A stretch of DNA of 64,000 nt, taken from NCBI GenBank assembly GCA_036346405.1, contig CM070567.1:43753470-43817469 (forward strand), in the 5' to 3' direction. The stretch is from Phyllostachys edulis (taxonomy: Eukaryota > Streptophyta > Magnoliopsida > Poales > Poaceae). This document shows positions 53,888 through 64,000 of this stretch, in pieces. The translations under genes and the position numbers were made by a program. The first letter of the stretch is position 1, and each line of letters opens with the position of its first letter. A model generated the notes under the pieces. The model saw nothing but the letters and a program-made list of their open reading frames with translations. It had not been told where the DNA came from and did no database searches.

Positions 53888-56800
53888 TGTAACATCCCAA
53901 TTTTCCTGAGTTATTGAAAATTTTCAAAAATTTAAAAATAACAATTTGGTTTTATTGAATTGCTAAAGCTTAACTTGAAATTTAAAGATAAAAAACAATT
54001 TAATTTGAATTAATCAAACTTTAATTAAATTAAAATTGGTTTATTGGAGTTTTTTTGCGATTTAAAAGTCAAAATTGTTATTTTAAGTGATTTATTGCAT
54101 TTTCTGGAATTTAGAATTGTTTTTCCTTTGTCCCGAAATTAAAATCGATTTTATTTGCAAAATTAAAAGCTAAAATATAGTTGAAAGTATTTTTATTAAG
54201 TTCCATTTAATTCAAGGGACTTCTATGAATTTTCATAGAATTTTTGGACGGCTTTAACTATTTTCTAAAAAGCTTTTTCGTTTTCGGTATTTCTTAAAAT
54301 CAAAATGCATTTTAATTCTCCCCTTGACTTCGGGCGAATCCTTCGACCTTTTCTTTCTTTTCTTTTTACATGCTGCCATGTTCTTTACCACCTTCCTTCT
54401 TGTAGCCACCGCTTCCTCTCTTACCTTCCTCTCTCATCACATGGCCCCGCCCGTCACCAGACGCCTCCTCCTCTGGTCATCTTCAACCTCCGTCCAAACC
54501 GTCGCGCGCCTTGCCGCGAATCTCGCTGGCTCCCATCACTTCCTCACCATGCCCTAGCAGCCTTCCCCGTCCCGTCCGGTTGCGCTGTCCATCCCTGCCT
54601 CCGCCGCACCCGCTGTCACCCCCACTTTTCCCCATACCACGCCGCTCCGCAAGCCCGCCATGAATGCCGACTTGACCTCTCCTCCTCCTCCTCCTCCGGG
54701 CCTCCCCGAGGCCTATAAAAGTGAGCATCGGACGCGACTTCCTCTGCTCTTGCTTCCCCAACCACTCACTCTCCCTCTCTCGCCGTCTCTTCGTTGGATT
54801 TCGCGAAGCACCGCCGCCGGGCATAAAGTGCGCCACCGCCTCTAGCGTCACCTCCAAGGTCCCTCTGGCACCTCCGCCTCCACCTGCGGGTTCGCAATAC
54901 CGAGGGCTTCCCTGTGCGCGCCACCCCAACCCCGGAGCCCTACTGGAGCGCCGCTGCCGCGTTCAACCACCGCCACCACCGCCTTCCTCGCTCGCCGCCG
55001 GCCTCCCCGTGCCGCCACATCCTCAAATCCGTGCGCATCGTGATCCCCTTGCTCCCCTCTTGCCGCCGGTGTCTCGGCCACGGCCAAGACCCGGCTGGAT
55101 CACGGCGATCCTCGGCCCTGTCTTGCCGCCGGGTCCGACGTGGTCGAGCCACATGGCGCCATGTCACGCCCAGTCAGCGGCCACATCACCCCTTTGCTGA
55201 TGTGGCTGTTCAGTGGCGCCCGCGTGGCGATTCACTGATTTTCCTTTACAAAATTAATTCTGGAAAATCAAGAAAACCCTAATTCTATCATTTCATGTGT
55301 TTTCAAACTTCCGGAGGCCATAACTTCTTCATTCTAACTCCGATTCGAGTGATTCAAATTTCTAAATTCATCTAAATTCATTATCTTTCTGTTAGTATTT
55401 ATTTGGTAATTATTTTGATTTTATTTGGTATTGTTTTATTTATTTAGCTTTGTTCACACGTATAGATTCCGGCGTTTCGGAAGACTTCGTGGATCCAACG
55501 ACCGAAGCGTCCCAACTCTTCAACGAAAACAAGTCGTAGACCTTTCATCATGTCGTACCCATTTTATAAAACTATATTGATTTATATCAACATGCATTGC
55601 TAAGTTTATAATAAATACTTTCGGGAATAGTTAAATGCCTAATTGTCATTATGCCTCCTTGTATAATTGCTATTGACATGTACCCTTGAATGACATAAAT
55701 CCTTGGACACCATAGGATGGTTAATTATTAGTTGGACATTATTGTACTACCAATGTGGGTGCGTATTATGCTTAGTGATGCTTAGTAACGATGGGATTCA
55801 TGATCACATACTCGAAGAATGAATGAACATGACTTAATGAATTATGGAATCGTGGTGAGCCACTGTTGATAAAATTTGTTGTGCCGTGGCAAGGGTTGAC
55901 ATTTGGTCAGGTTGAACCCAAAATGATCTATACTCAGGCGAATGATCGTGCAGTAAAGGGGGAGAATTTTGGGATGTGGTTGCCTCGCCTGAGTAGTCAT
56001 TAAGGACTTAACTTTGTGCGCCATTGATCTGGGCCATACCGTGCAACCACAAGTCCATTTATGGGGTGGATCTGGCCGACTAATTAGTAATGTTTTGGTT
56101 TGGTTCTGTCATGTTGGCATGATCTCCGAGTTACCAGATAGAATCACATGGCGCAAGAGGAGGTCCAGAATGGCGAAACCTTAGCAGGCAGAACCAAGTC
56201 AAAACAGAGCTTTATAAAAGCCTTATGATAATCACTTAGTCACACGGCTTCGGAAGCGTGAAATGCTTGACATTAAAAGATGATTATCTCTTGTGGGTCA
56301 AGCTGTACAACCTCTGTAGAGTGTAAAACTATTCGAATAGATATGTCCCCGGTTATGGACAATGCCTAGTGATTTCACACGAGTGGTAGATCTTATCAAA
56401 AATGTTGGAATGGTTTGGCATGGTTTGGTTAGAATGGTTGGGAAGTGAACGAGGTGTTCACTAGTTGATTTAAAGAAATGCAATTACTTATGTATTAATC
56501 TTTTAAATTGTGCTTTCAATCTATTTACTGTATTTACTGTCAATACCGCTTTCTGCAAAATAGCCATAAAGCTATCATTGTCAAGCCTTGCATGATACTA
56601 TTTGCATACATTCCCCTATGACTTGCTGAGTACATTCAAAGTACTCATGGCTTTGCACCCTCTATTGATCAGTCACCGAAGAAGAACATGGGAACACCGA
56701 GTTCTACGAGGAAGATTGCTTTCAAGACAATGTGAATTAGGTCGCGTCCTCCACTCAATTGCCTGTAGGCATGTCAAATGGCTTCCACCAGATGTTTGTT

Positions 56801-57024
56801 CTCTGCTGAAAGTTCTCTTTTGTTGTTAAGCCCTGCGTGGCAACTTTGTAAGACTTGACCATAAAGTCCCTTGCTACTAATTAATATTAATTTGTCTGCT
56901 TCATCTATAGTTTGTTATATGGATATGATTACATCAATGTTGAAACTGTATGAGCTAGCTACTGATCTAGGACTCGTTCAGAATACACATAAGGTCTCGA
57001 GGTTGCATACTCAGGGTCCCGACA
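53888..57024 (+). repeat. 5' LTR of the gypsy element (3.1 kb)
   Basis: It is related to the solo LTR at 20387-25276 but lacks the GGACCTC domain. It has instead a GC-rich, Pro/Ser-coding-like stretch (54330-55200) open in several frames. A TATAAAAG box lies at 54714-54721. Confidence 0.85.
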
Positions 57025-57028
57025 GAGA

Positions 57029-57040
57029 TGGTATCAGAGC
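57029..57040 (+). promoter_or_regulatory. Primer-binding site of the gypsy element
   Basis: TGGTATCAGAGC lies 4 bases after the LTR end and is complementary to initiator Met tRNA. Confidence 0.88.
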
Positions 57041-57406
57041 CATATCGACTGTAGGACGCAACCATAGATAGCATGGTCGTTTAGTCGAAAACTTCAAAAT
57101 TTTATTTTGTAAATCAAACCAACAAGCTTAACCTGAATAGCTATTCTCCTCTCATCTTACTCTATTCTTCTCTCATCTTATTCTAAACTTTCCCCATATC
57201 ATCCTTAAGTTCTTTATCGTACCCCTTCTGAAAACTTTATTTCCAAATTTAAATTGAACCTTCTCATCTCAGAAATCTCTATAGGATCGAGCTTTGCTTT
57301 AAGTCAACTGTCCATATGAGTTAGACTAGAAGTGCTTTAGTAGAAGTTACCCTTCTAAGTTTTAGTATCGTTTAGTTCGATTAATAAAATCTTCTGCTTA
57401 AGCTAG

Positions 57407-58779
57407 TTGCCTTTTGATAGCTTTTCGGCTATTTGTTCTTTAGGTTTAACCAACTTTCCCCAGTTAGGTTGTTCCATCTTTCTCCCTCGCTCTCGCTCAT
57501 TCTTGTGCTTTTCCCTCTCTCCTATTATGCTTTCTTCTCCCCGTCTATTAAACCTGAGAAGATTTATGCAGATGGTTCAGACCCACAACTCGGCAAGTCA
57601 AAGTGGACCCATGGATCCCAACACCAATGCTAATCCGGGCACAACACCCCCTGGTCAAGCCCCGTCAAACCTGGAGCAAATGATGGCCATGCAACTGCAA
57701 CTACTTCAGGCACTTGCTCAGAACCAGGTTAATCAGCCTACACCAGCTCCAGCTCCAGCCTTTCCACCTCAGTCCAGACTGGGAGAGTTCATCTTTGCCA
57801 GCTCAGTGGATCCTTTAGATGCTGACATCTGGCTTAAGAATGTTGAGAAGAAACTGATCTTGGCTCAGTGCAATGACCAAGAAAAAGTGCTCTATGCTGC
57901 TCATCAACTCAACGGAACCGTAGGAACTTGGTCGGAAAACTACTGTGCAGCTCACCAAAACATTCTGGCCATTACTTGGCAGGAGTTTTCTGCTGCCTTT
58001 CGTACGGCACATATCCCTATGGGAATGACGGAAATGAAGAAGAGAGAGTTCCACAAACTACAGCAAGGCAACCTTAGTGTGTCAGAATATCTCAACAGAT
58101 TCACCCAACTATCAAGGTATGCACCAGAGGATGTTGCAAATGAGGAAGCAAAGATTTGGCGCTTCATGGAAGGACTAGACCCTAGCATTAAGGTGCAGTT
58201 AGTGTCAGTTGACTACCCCAGCTTTCAGCAGATGGTCAACAAGGCCCTCGTGCAAGAGGATGCCCAACGTCAGCTTTATGAGCCCCATAAGAGGAAGATG
58301 ACGCAGCATAATGCTCATCAAAGCCACCCATAGAGAGCCAGAATGAATGTGTAGCACCCTAGCCGCTTCGCTCCTCCTGTTGCATCCAGGACCCCTAAGA
58401 CAACACCTTGCCCAGCTACTCCCGAATTCCGCAGCTCCGGCAACACCAACACCAACAACCAACAGCCCAAAAGCATCAATCATGCCACAGGAATCACCTG
58501 TTACAACTGTCATCAACTAGGACATTATGCCAGCAACTGCCCACAGAAGCAAGCTCCATCACCTGTCAGATTCAATTTAGGAGCTACTCCAGCTAGAACC
58601 CCCATGCCTAAAGCCAGATGTGGAGCAGCGAAGACTCCTCAGTCCTTCGAGAAGGGCCGTGTGAACCATGTCATTGCGGAGGAAGCTCAGACAGCCCCGG
58701 ACGTTGTGCTGGGTAAGTTCCTACTAAATTCAGCGCCTGCTACTGTTTTGTTCGATTCTGGAGCTTCGCATTCGTTTGT
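57407..58779 (+). pseudogene. Gypsy gag-protease frame with two amber stops, truncated
   Basis: One frame runs from 57407 to the insertion point with only two TAG codons (58331 and 58352). It contains the gag core (ADIWLKNVEKKLILAQCNDQ, AHIPMGMTEMKKREFHKLQQ, SVSEYLNRFTQLSRYAPEDV). A CCHC knuckle CYNCHQLGHYASNC lies at 58499-58540. A protease start, VLFDSGASHSFV, lies near 58745-58780 with the D-S-G catalytic triad intact. A better start is probably the ATG near 57567, after a Leu/Phe/Ser-rich stretch. The copia insertion cuts the protease just after the active site. The layout resembles chromovirus-type gypsy elements; that lineage call is tentative. Confidence 0.88.
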
Positions 58780-61627
58780 TGTAAGACCGAGGAGGCCGAC
58801 TAGAGGGGGGTGAATAGGCGGTTTTAAAAACATCTTTGGCTAAAACCGAGATTTAAGTGGAATTGTAAATCAATTCGGTTTTGCACAATTAAAGCCTAAA
58901 TCAACTAGTCTTTACTAAGTGCACCAACAATATGAGACTATAAAAAGATAGCAATCATACACATACAAGTAAGCAATTTAATATATGGAATGTAAATTGC
59001 AATATAGTAAAGCACAAGAAATCAAACCATAATGACACAACGATATTTTTACTGTGGTGATCGGAGACTTGCCAGTCTCCCCTAATCCACGTTGAGGTAA
59101 GTCCAAACCAATTGGACCGGCTCCACAAATTAAGCCAAACACCTCAATTCCACTAGTGGTAGCTCTTTCCTGCTCCGGGTAGGTGAGCTCCAACCTTCAC
59201 AATACGCCGGGCCTTCTCATAAGCTTCTTGAGAAGATCACCGGTCCATAACGCCTCCATGCCGTCTAGGTGTCGGCAAACACCAAAAGTAACAAGCCAAG
59301 CCCCTTGCTTGACTCTCTCCACGTGCAACAAATGCACAAGCACAAGTGGATACGAAATCCACCTCTAGATGCAACACATGCAACTAGAGACCTCTCTCCT
59401 TACTCACAAAGTGCAACACAAGCACAATTGAGAGGAGAAGCTCACACTAGCTCAAGAGAGTGAAATGGGATGCAAAAGGTTGTCTCAACCGGCCAAGGTG
59501 GGTATTATAGCCCACACACAAAAACTAGCCGTTGGGAGCTGAAATCAGCAAACTAAGCCGAAATGCGGTCATACCGCAGTACAATGGGCGGTCGTACCGT
59601 TTTTGATTCAACAGTTGGAAAGGGTGCATTAACAGCTCAAAAACTAGCCGTTAAAACTTTGGTGCGGTCGTACCGCACTCACAAGGGCTGGTACTACCGT
59701 TCTGGGCGGTCGTACCTCTCTTTTCATGGCGGTCGTACCGCAACCCAAAATCAGCATGCATTTACACTCGGTAAAAGGTCATAACTTTTGACTCCGATAT
59801 CGGAAGTAAGTGATCTTGGACTCTATGGAAAGCTTATTCAGAGGGCTACACAACCCACCTATTTGATTTGATCTCAAACACATTTTATAAAATAAAAAAT
59901 CACAACTCCAAATAGCCACTACCATGGTCTAAGTCCAAAGTATTAGCAACAAGCAATCTTCGACTATCCTAAGGAAAAATGCATGAATCCCAACAATTTG
60001 TAAAACACATTTACAAACTTGGATCATGCCACAAGGAGTAGGTACATGGACTTCAACTATTTGCAAAGTAGTCACATGATACAAAGATTAAATGCATGAG
60101 CCTCGACTATTTGCAAAACACATTTGCAAATAATAGCATCATGCCAAGGTGAGCTAGAGCAAGCGAGATTGAGCAATCAACACATGATGAGGCTCAAGCT
60201 ACTAGACAAGACCCCTCTTAATAGTACGGCAACCTATACTAGCAATCCGGTCTTCCAACCAAACACCAAGACCGGTAAAAGACTAGGAACACATTCTTTG
60301 CCCTAGCTAGTCATACCTTCGCCTTGAGCATCTTCTTGAAGGTTGATGACGCACATCTTCACTTCAAGTCCGGGTCATCGTCTTGACATGCATCAACCCA
60401 TGATGCATGCATCCTTTACTTGACCTCCATCAACACATGATGAGTCTTCTCTAGACTTGATGATCAACTCATGATCATCTCCTCTTCAAGATCTTGATAT
60501 GCATCAACACATGATGCATCTCATCTTCTTGAACCTTGACTTGATGACGATCAACTCATGATGTCATCCGAAGTCTTTATCTCCCTGGAACATAACCTAT
60601 TTATCCAACTCATGGAAAATTTTAGTCCCACAATGATTAACAGTAATTACCAAGATATACCTGCAATAAATGCTTCTAAAGAAGCCAACGTAGAAAGGTG
60701 CGGTACTACCGCCAACTAGAATCCGGTAATACCGCTCTTCGGTCGTACCGTTTCTCATGTGTGATACTACCGATCGTCAAGGAGAGGCACCGAACCAAAA
60801 TACACCTCTACTATTTTTATCATACCGTCAACTAGAAATCGAAACGACCGCAATGCGGTAGTACCGTTGCAAGAGCCGGTCGTACCGCATTAGCGATTAG
60901 TTGGCTGATACGTTCAGAATGCGGTAATACTGCCAAGGAATGCGCAGTCATACCGCTTCAAGCGGTACTACCGCCAGTTACCCTCCGGTACTACCGCACA
61001 TCAGTAGTACCGCTTACCAAATGCGGTCATACCGATTTCCACTGAACTTTTTCAGAAGCTATTCGAAATGCAATGCATGACTCCTTTGTCTTGAGCAATG
61101 TCAATCTTTTATCATCTTTGCATTTCCTTTTCATGTCATCATTCAAACTCCGAGACTAAGCCTTGAACACATCTTAGCACACACATTAGTCCCACAACAC
61201 AATTGCAAATAATTGAATATAAAGTAATATGAGTATATATGAACTACACAAGTTTTATATACTCAAAGGATATGTTTCAAAGTAGAGATCCCTAATATAT
61301 GTGGATAAAGAAATATGGATCAATACTAATGAAACTACAAACCATAGAGTGAACTCCTCCTAAATGTGTGCATACACGAATTGTAATAAGAACATATGCA
61401 CATATTTAAGTTAGACTTTTGGTGGAGTTCAACCTATATTTTGGATCCGAGGAATGCAACACTATAGAAGAATATGATGTTGAATGCATACCTCTTCGAT
61501 TTTCACCTTTTAATCCAACTGAGACTAAACATGAGATATAGCAATACAAGTGTTAGTCTCACAAATAGATTTGTCATTAATCACCAAAATACTCCATTAA
61601 CACATAATGACGGGTCTAGATTCTTCA
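58780..61627 (-). repeat. 3' LTR of the minus-strand copia element (2.85 kb)
   Basis: In minus sense it runs from TGAAGAATCTAGACCCGTC (61627) to CGGTCTTACA (58780). Within it are a direct-repeat zone around ACACATGATG / CATGATGCAT (60360-60570) and the GGTACTACCGC motif clusters at 59560-59760 and 60700-61040. Confidence 0.8.
59560..61040. repeat. Two clusters of CGGTACTACCG-type near-palindromic motifs
   Basis: GCGGTCGTACCGC, GCGGTACTACCGCC, GCGGTAGTACCG and variants occur more than twenty times, in 59560-59760 and 60700-61040. The arms CGGTA / TACCG are inverted around one to three bases. Spacing is irregular (about 15-40 bases). Confidence 0.75.
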
Positions 61628-64000
61628 ATCTCCCCCTTTTTGGTGATTGATGACAAATCCTTTATAAATAATAACATTTGGATATAAATCATCATAAGAT
61701 AATAAATTTAAGCTATTGAACTATAATCATGCATATGAGAATGGCAAACTTATGAACATGATGCATATAGGACGCTATGTGTATGAATGAGTTGCTCCTC
61801 CTCAAGACATGCATGAAATAAGGTGAAAATACAAGAGAGAATCCAAATGGCAATATATTGATCATATAAACATTCTCCCCCTTTTGGCATTAAGCACCAA
61901 AAACCAACCAAAAACTAAGCCAAAAAGAATTTTTGTAAAACAATGAGCTTGTCAATTGAATTCATTTTATTTTGATAATTGAAAACCAAAATAGGTCACA
62001 AACCTATTGATCACATATCATTCTCCCCTAAAACCAAAACAGGTCACAAACTTCTCTTTTATGGCCGAAAAGAACAAAATAACTCGAAATAAGGCCATAT
62101 TGGAGTTCAATTAAAATAGATGATATTTGGAACACATTCAAATAAACTCATATTTGAAATCTCCCCAATAAATATTTTTCATGAAGATACCATGGTCATT
62201 TTCACAAAATCACAAATTGAAATCATGTTGAGCTCACAACTTTCTTAGAACATTTGAAAAAGGTATGCAAACAAGCTCCGAAAAATATGATATAAATCAT
62301 GGAGCTAGTCCTTGTAAATACACACACTTTTTATTTTGGGAGGCTCAACCAAATATCAACCATTTTGAAGATATGAAAATCACAAAGTTTCAGAAAACTA
62401 AAAATTTCAGATTTTCAGATTTTGACATTTCATTTGAGCTTCGAAACATAGCTGAAAAACTGGTTAAAATAGATCCAATAAATCTAAATAATTTTGGAAT
62501 ATAAGATCAACTATGGAGGATAAAAATTTATCATTATATATTCCTCGAATTATGAACCAATTTGGAGATATAAAAATCACAATTCAGCTCAAAACATGTA
62601 AAAGTCTGAATTTTCAGTATGTTGATCAAAGAGAGAAAAAGTCAAAACTTTTTCAAATAAAGTCAAAATTCTTTCAAATTTTTCAGAAACAAACTTTGGA
62701 CTCCTAAGAAACTTTTCCAAGAATAATTTTCTAAAAAGGAGTCTCTGTTCAAAAGATATGCCAAAATGAGCATTGTAGGCAACATTTTTGCTCAAAGTGA
62801 AGAAAAAGGCAAAACCTTTTCAAATGAAGTCCAAATACTTTGAAAATTCCCAAATTTTAACTTTGGACTATTTAAAATGTTTTCCAAAAATAATTTTTCT
62901 CTCAAAAGATAAGGCAAAATGCGCTTTGTAGGCACATAGAGAGAATGATTTTGCATTGAAGGTTCAAAATGCAAACCAATTTGAATTTCATGGAGTTTTT
63001 CACTTTCTTGGCTTTGTATGAGTTAGAAATACTAGTTCAAGCCAAGATACACAAGAAACTCTGACTCAAATTGTGAAACTCACTATATGCAAGAATATGT
63101 TATTTTGGGTAAAAGCTTGTTTTTCGGTGAACTTCAAATGGATATAACTTTTCAACAGTTGGGATTTTGTAAAAACTTTGAACTTGAGAAATGTTTGAAA
63201 TGACCAACCCTTTGAGTTTGGTATTGAAAACTCTTTCAAAAACTCAATAGTTTTGATTTAAGGAAATATGTCATTTAATTCAAAAACAAGATCATACATG
63301 ATCATTTTGAGGCCAACTTTGATATTTTGTTTCTAAAATAGAAATTTTCATTTCAAAAGAATTTGAAAACATTTAAAATATATATTTAAGTACTTTTGTC
63401 TAGTTTTTCACAAATTTGATCCTTTTAAACAAGATTTTTGACTTTTGACCAAAGTGGCTCTTTAAAAGGGTAAACTTGCATATCATTGACAATTTCACTT
63501 CAAAAAATACCAAATGAATCTAATGAGAATGAAATCATGTATTCACAAAATCCATAAAATATTTTGGGCAAAATAGGTAAAACAGTTTTCTCAATATTAA
63601 TACTTTACCCCTTTTTAAGTAAACCAAACATATTTAATATGTTTTTCACAAAGAAAAACTCCCCCTTACACAAAGGTTCTTGTTGACATTATTTTTTTTT
63701 CATTTGACATACAAATGATTCTCTTCCATCTTGTCATCTTCTCCTTTGTCATCTCTTTGAGATATATCCATCCAAAACTCATGCTGACTTCAGCCTCTTT
63801 CCTTTGACCATTATTTGCAACCAAATTCTCCTCCTTTGACATTAAGCACAAAAAATATCTACATATGGATCACACTTGTAAGATAGTTGTTGAACATCAC
63901 TTGTAGAAACCACATGTTGACAAGACTTGAAATTGAAAAGTGCTTGAACTTCTCTCTCAAAGATCTTCAAAGAAAGCATCCAAAGAGAAGAGGGAAAGAG
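61628..64000 (-). other. Internal 3' region of the minus-strand copia element
   Basis: About 2.4 kb, AT-rich. An imperfect duplication is visible: CAAAACTTTTTCAAATAAAG near 62644 and CAAAACCTTTTCAAATGAAG near 62811, each followed by about 100 similar bases. No ORF shows a recognisable domain. Pol would lie to the right of the window. Confidence 0.55.

Larger units (their letters stand above)
53888..58779 (+). mobile_element. Ty3/gypsy element, left part, broken by a copia insertion
   Basis: The 5' LTR (53888-57024) starts TGTAACATCCC and ends CCCGACA. The primer site TGGTATCAGAGC begins at 57029. Gag, zinc knuckle and protease follow in one frame. The element stops in the protease at 58779 where a minus-strand copia LTR begins. 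Polymerase and 3' LTR are outside the window or lost. Confidence 0.9.
58780..64000 (-). mobile_element. Ty1/copia (SIRE/Maximus-like) element, minus strand, running off the right edge
   Basis: The left end reads TGTAAGACCG, whose reverse complement ends CGGTCTTACA. This matches the LTR end style of the copia element at 35669 (CGGTCCTACA). The LTR is 58780-61627. In minus sense it is preceded by the tract AAAAAGGGGGAGAT, so it is the 3' LTR. The internal part (61628-64000) is AT-rich and gene-poor. Further GGGGGAG tracts (complement CTCCCCC at about 61874 and 63660) match the multi-tract region of the other SIRE-like copy. The element interrupts the gypsy protease. Confidence 0.82.

Noticed and set aside
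54305..55282. Overlapping Pro/Ser-rich ORFs
   Set aside because: They lie inside the gypsy 5' LTR, and composition explains the openness.
61628..64000. Envelope-like gene in the copia 3' region
   Set aside because: SIRE-like elements can have one, but the ORFs here are short, AT-rich and show no signal, membrane or coiled-coil pattern that I trust.

Overview
This window looks like intergenic DNA from a grass (Poaceae) genome. The evidence is plant Mutator-like (MULE) transposase families, several CACTA (En/Spm-type) elements, Ty1/copia elements with a SIRE/Maximus-like long gag, and Ty3/gypsy elements with initiator-Met-tRNA primer sites. Splice-site-bounded fragments of plant genes also sit inside DNA transposons. 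I see no clearly intact single-copy host gene, no rRNA, tRNA or CRISPR. Almost every base I can explain is transposon. Family names come from remembered motif consensus, not from any search.

Left part (1-16.5 kb). A MULE-associated gene cluster holds a decayed transposase on the minus strand (about 554-2840), a two-exon GRF-type zinc-finger gene on the minus strand (8433-8866) and a divergent coiled-coil gene on the plus strand (9663-10333). A possible further gene leaves the left edge. TATA boxes in this cluster adjoin short tandem-repeat arrays, two of which are rich in GACGTGAC-like cores. A 4684-bp CACTA element (3636-8319, TIRs and TSD TGG) has split the cluster. It carries at least four degenerate exons of a FIZZY-RELATED/CCS52-type WD40 gene. 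A second TIR-bearing element (10667-14372) and a second MULE transposase relic (14664-16481) follow.

Middle part (16.5-29.3 kb). A 12,756-bp CACTA element with TSD ACT carries exon fragments that I recognise as an RsgA-type GTPase, a splicing factor SF3A3 homologue and a Raf-like MAPKKK. A 4890-bp Ty3-type solo LTR (20387-25276, TSD CTTTT) is inserted inside it. Most of that LTR is a GGACCTC-rich array with a 60-bp periodic core.

Right part (29.3-64 kb). A dispersed repeat is present as two tandem units (about 30571-31360 plus 48193-48720, and 49191-50600). The first unit was opened by a minus-strand Ty3-type element (31361-48187, TSD CGTGT) that keeps only gag and protease remnants. A copia element (33875-42299) sits in one LTR of that element, and a later deletion fused its 3' LTR directly to the gypsy LTR. 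From 52076 there is a three-level nest: a copia element is broken by a gypsy element at 53888, which is broken inside its protease by a minus-strand copia element at 58780 that runs out of the window.

The genes do not form a pathway. The biology here is gene capture by CACTA elements, repeat-array promoters, nested insertion, solo-LTR formation and illegitimate deletion.
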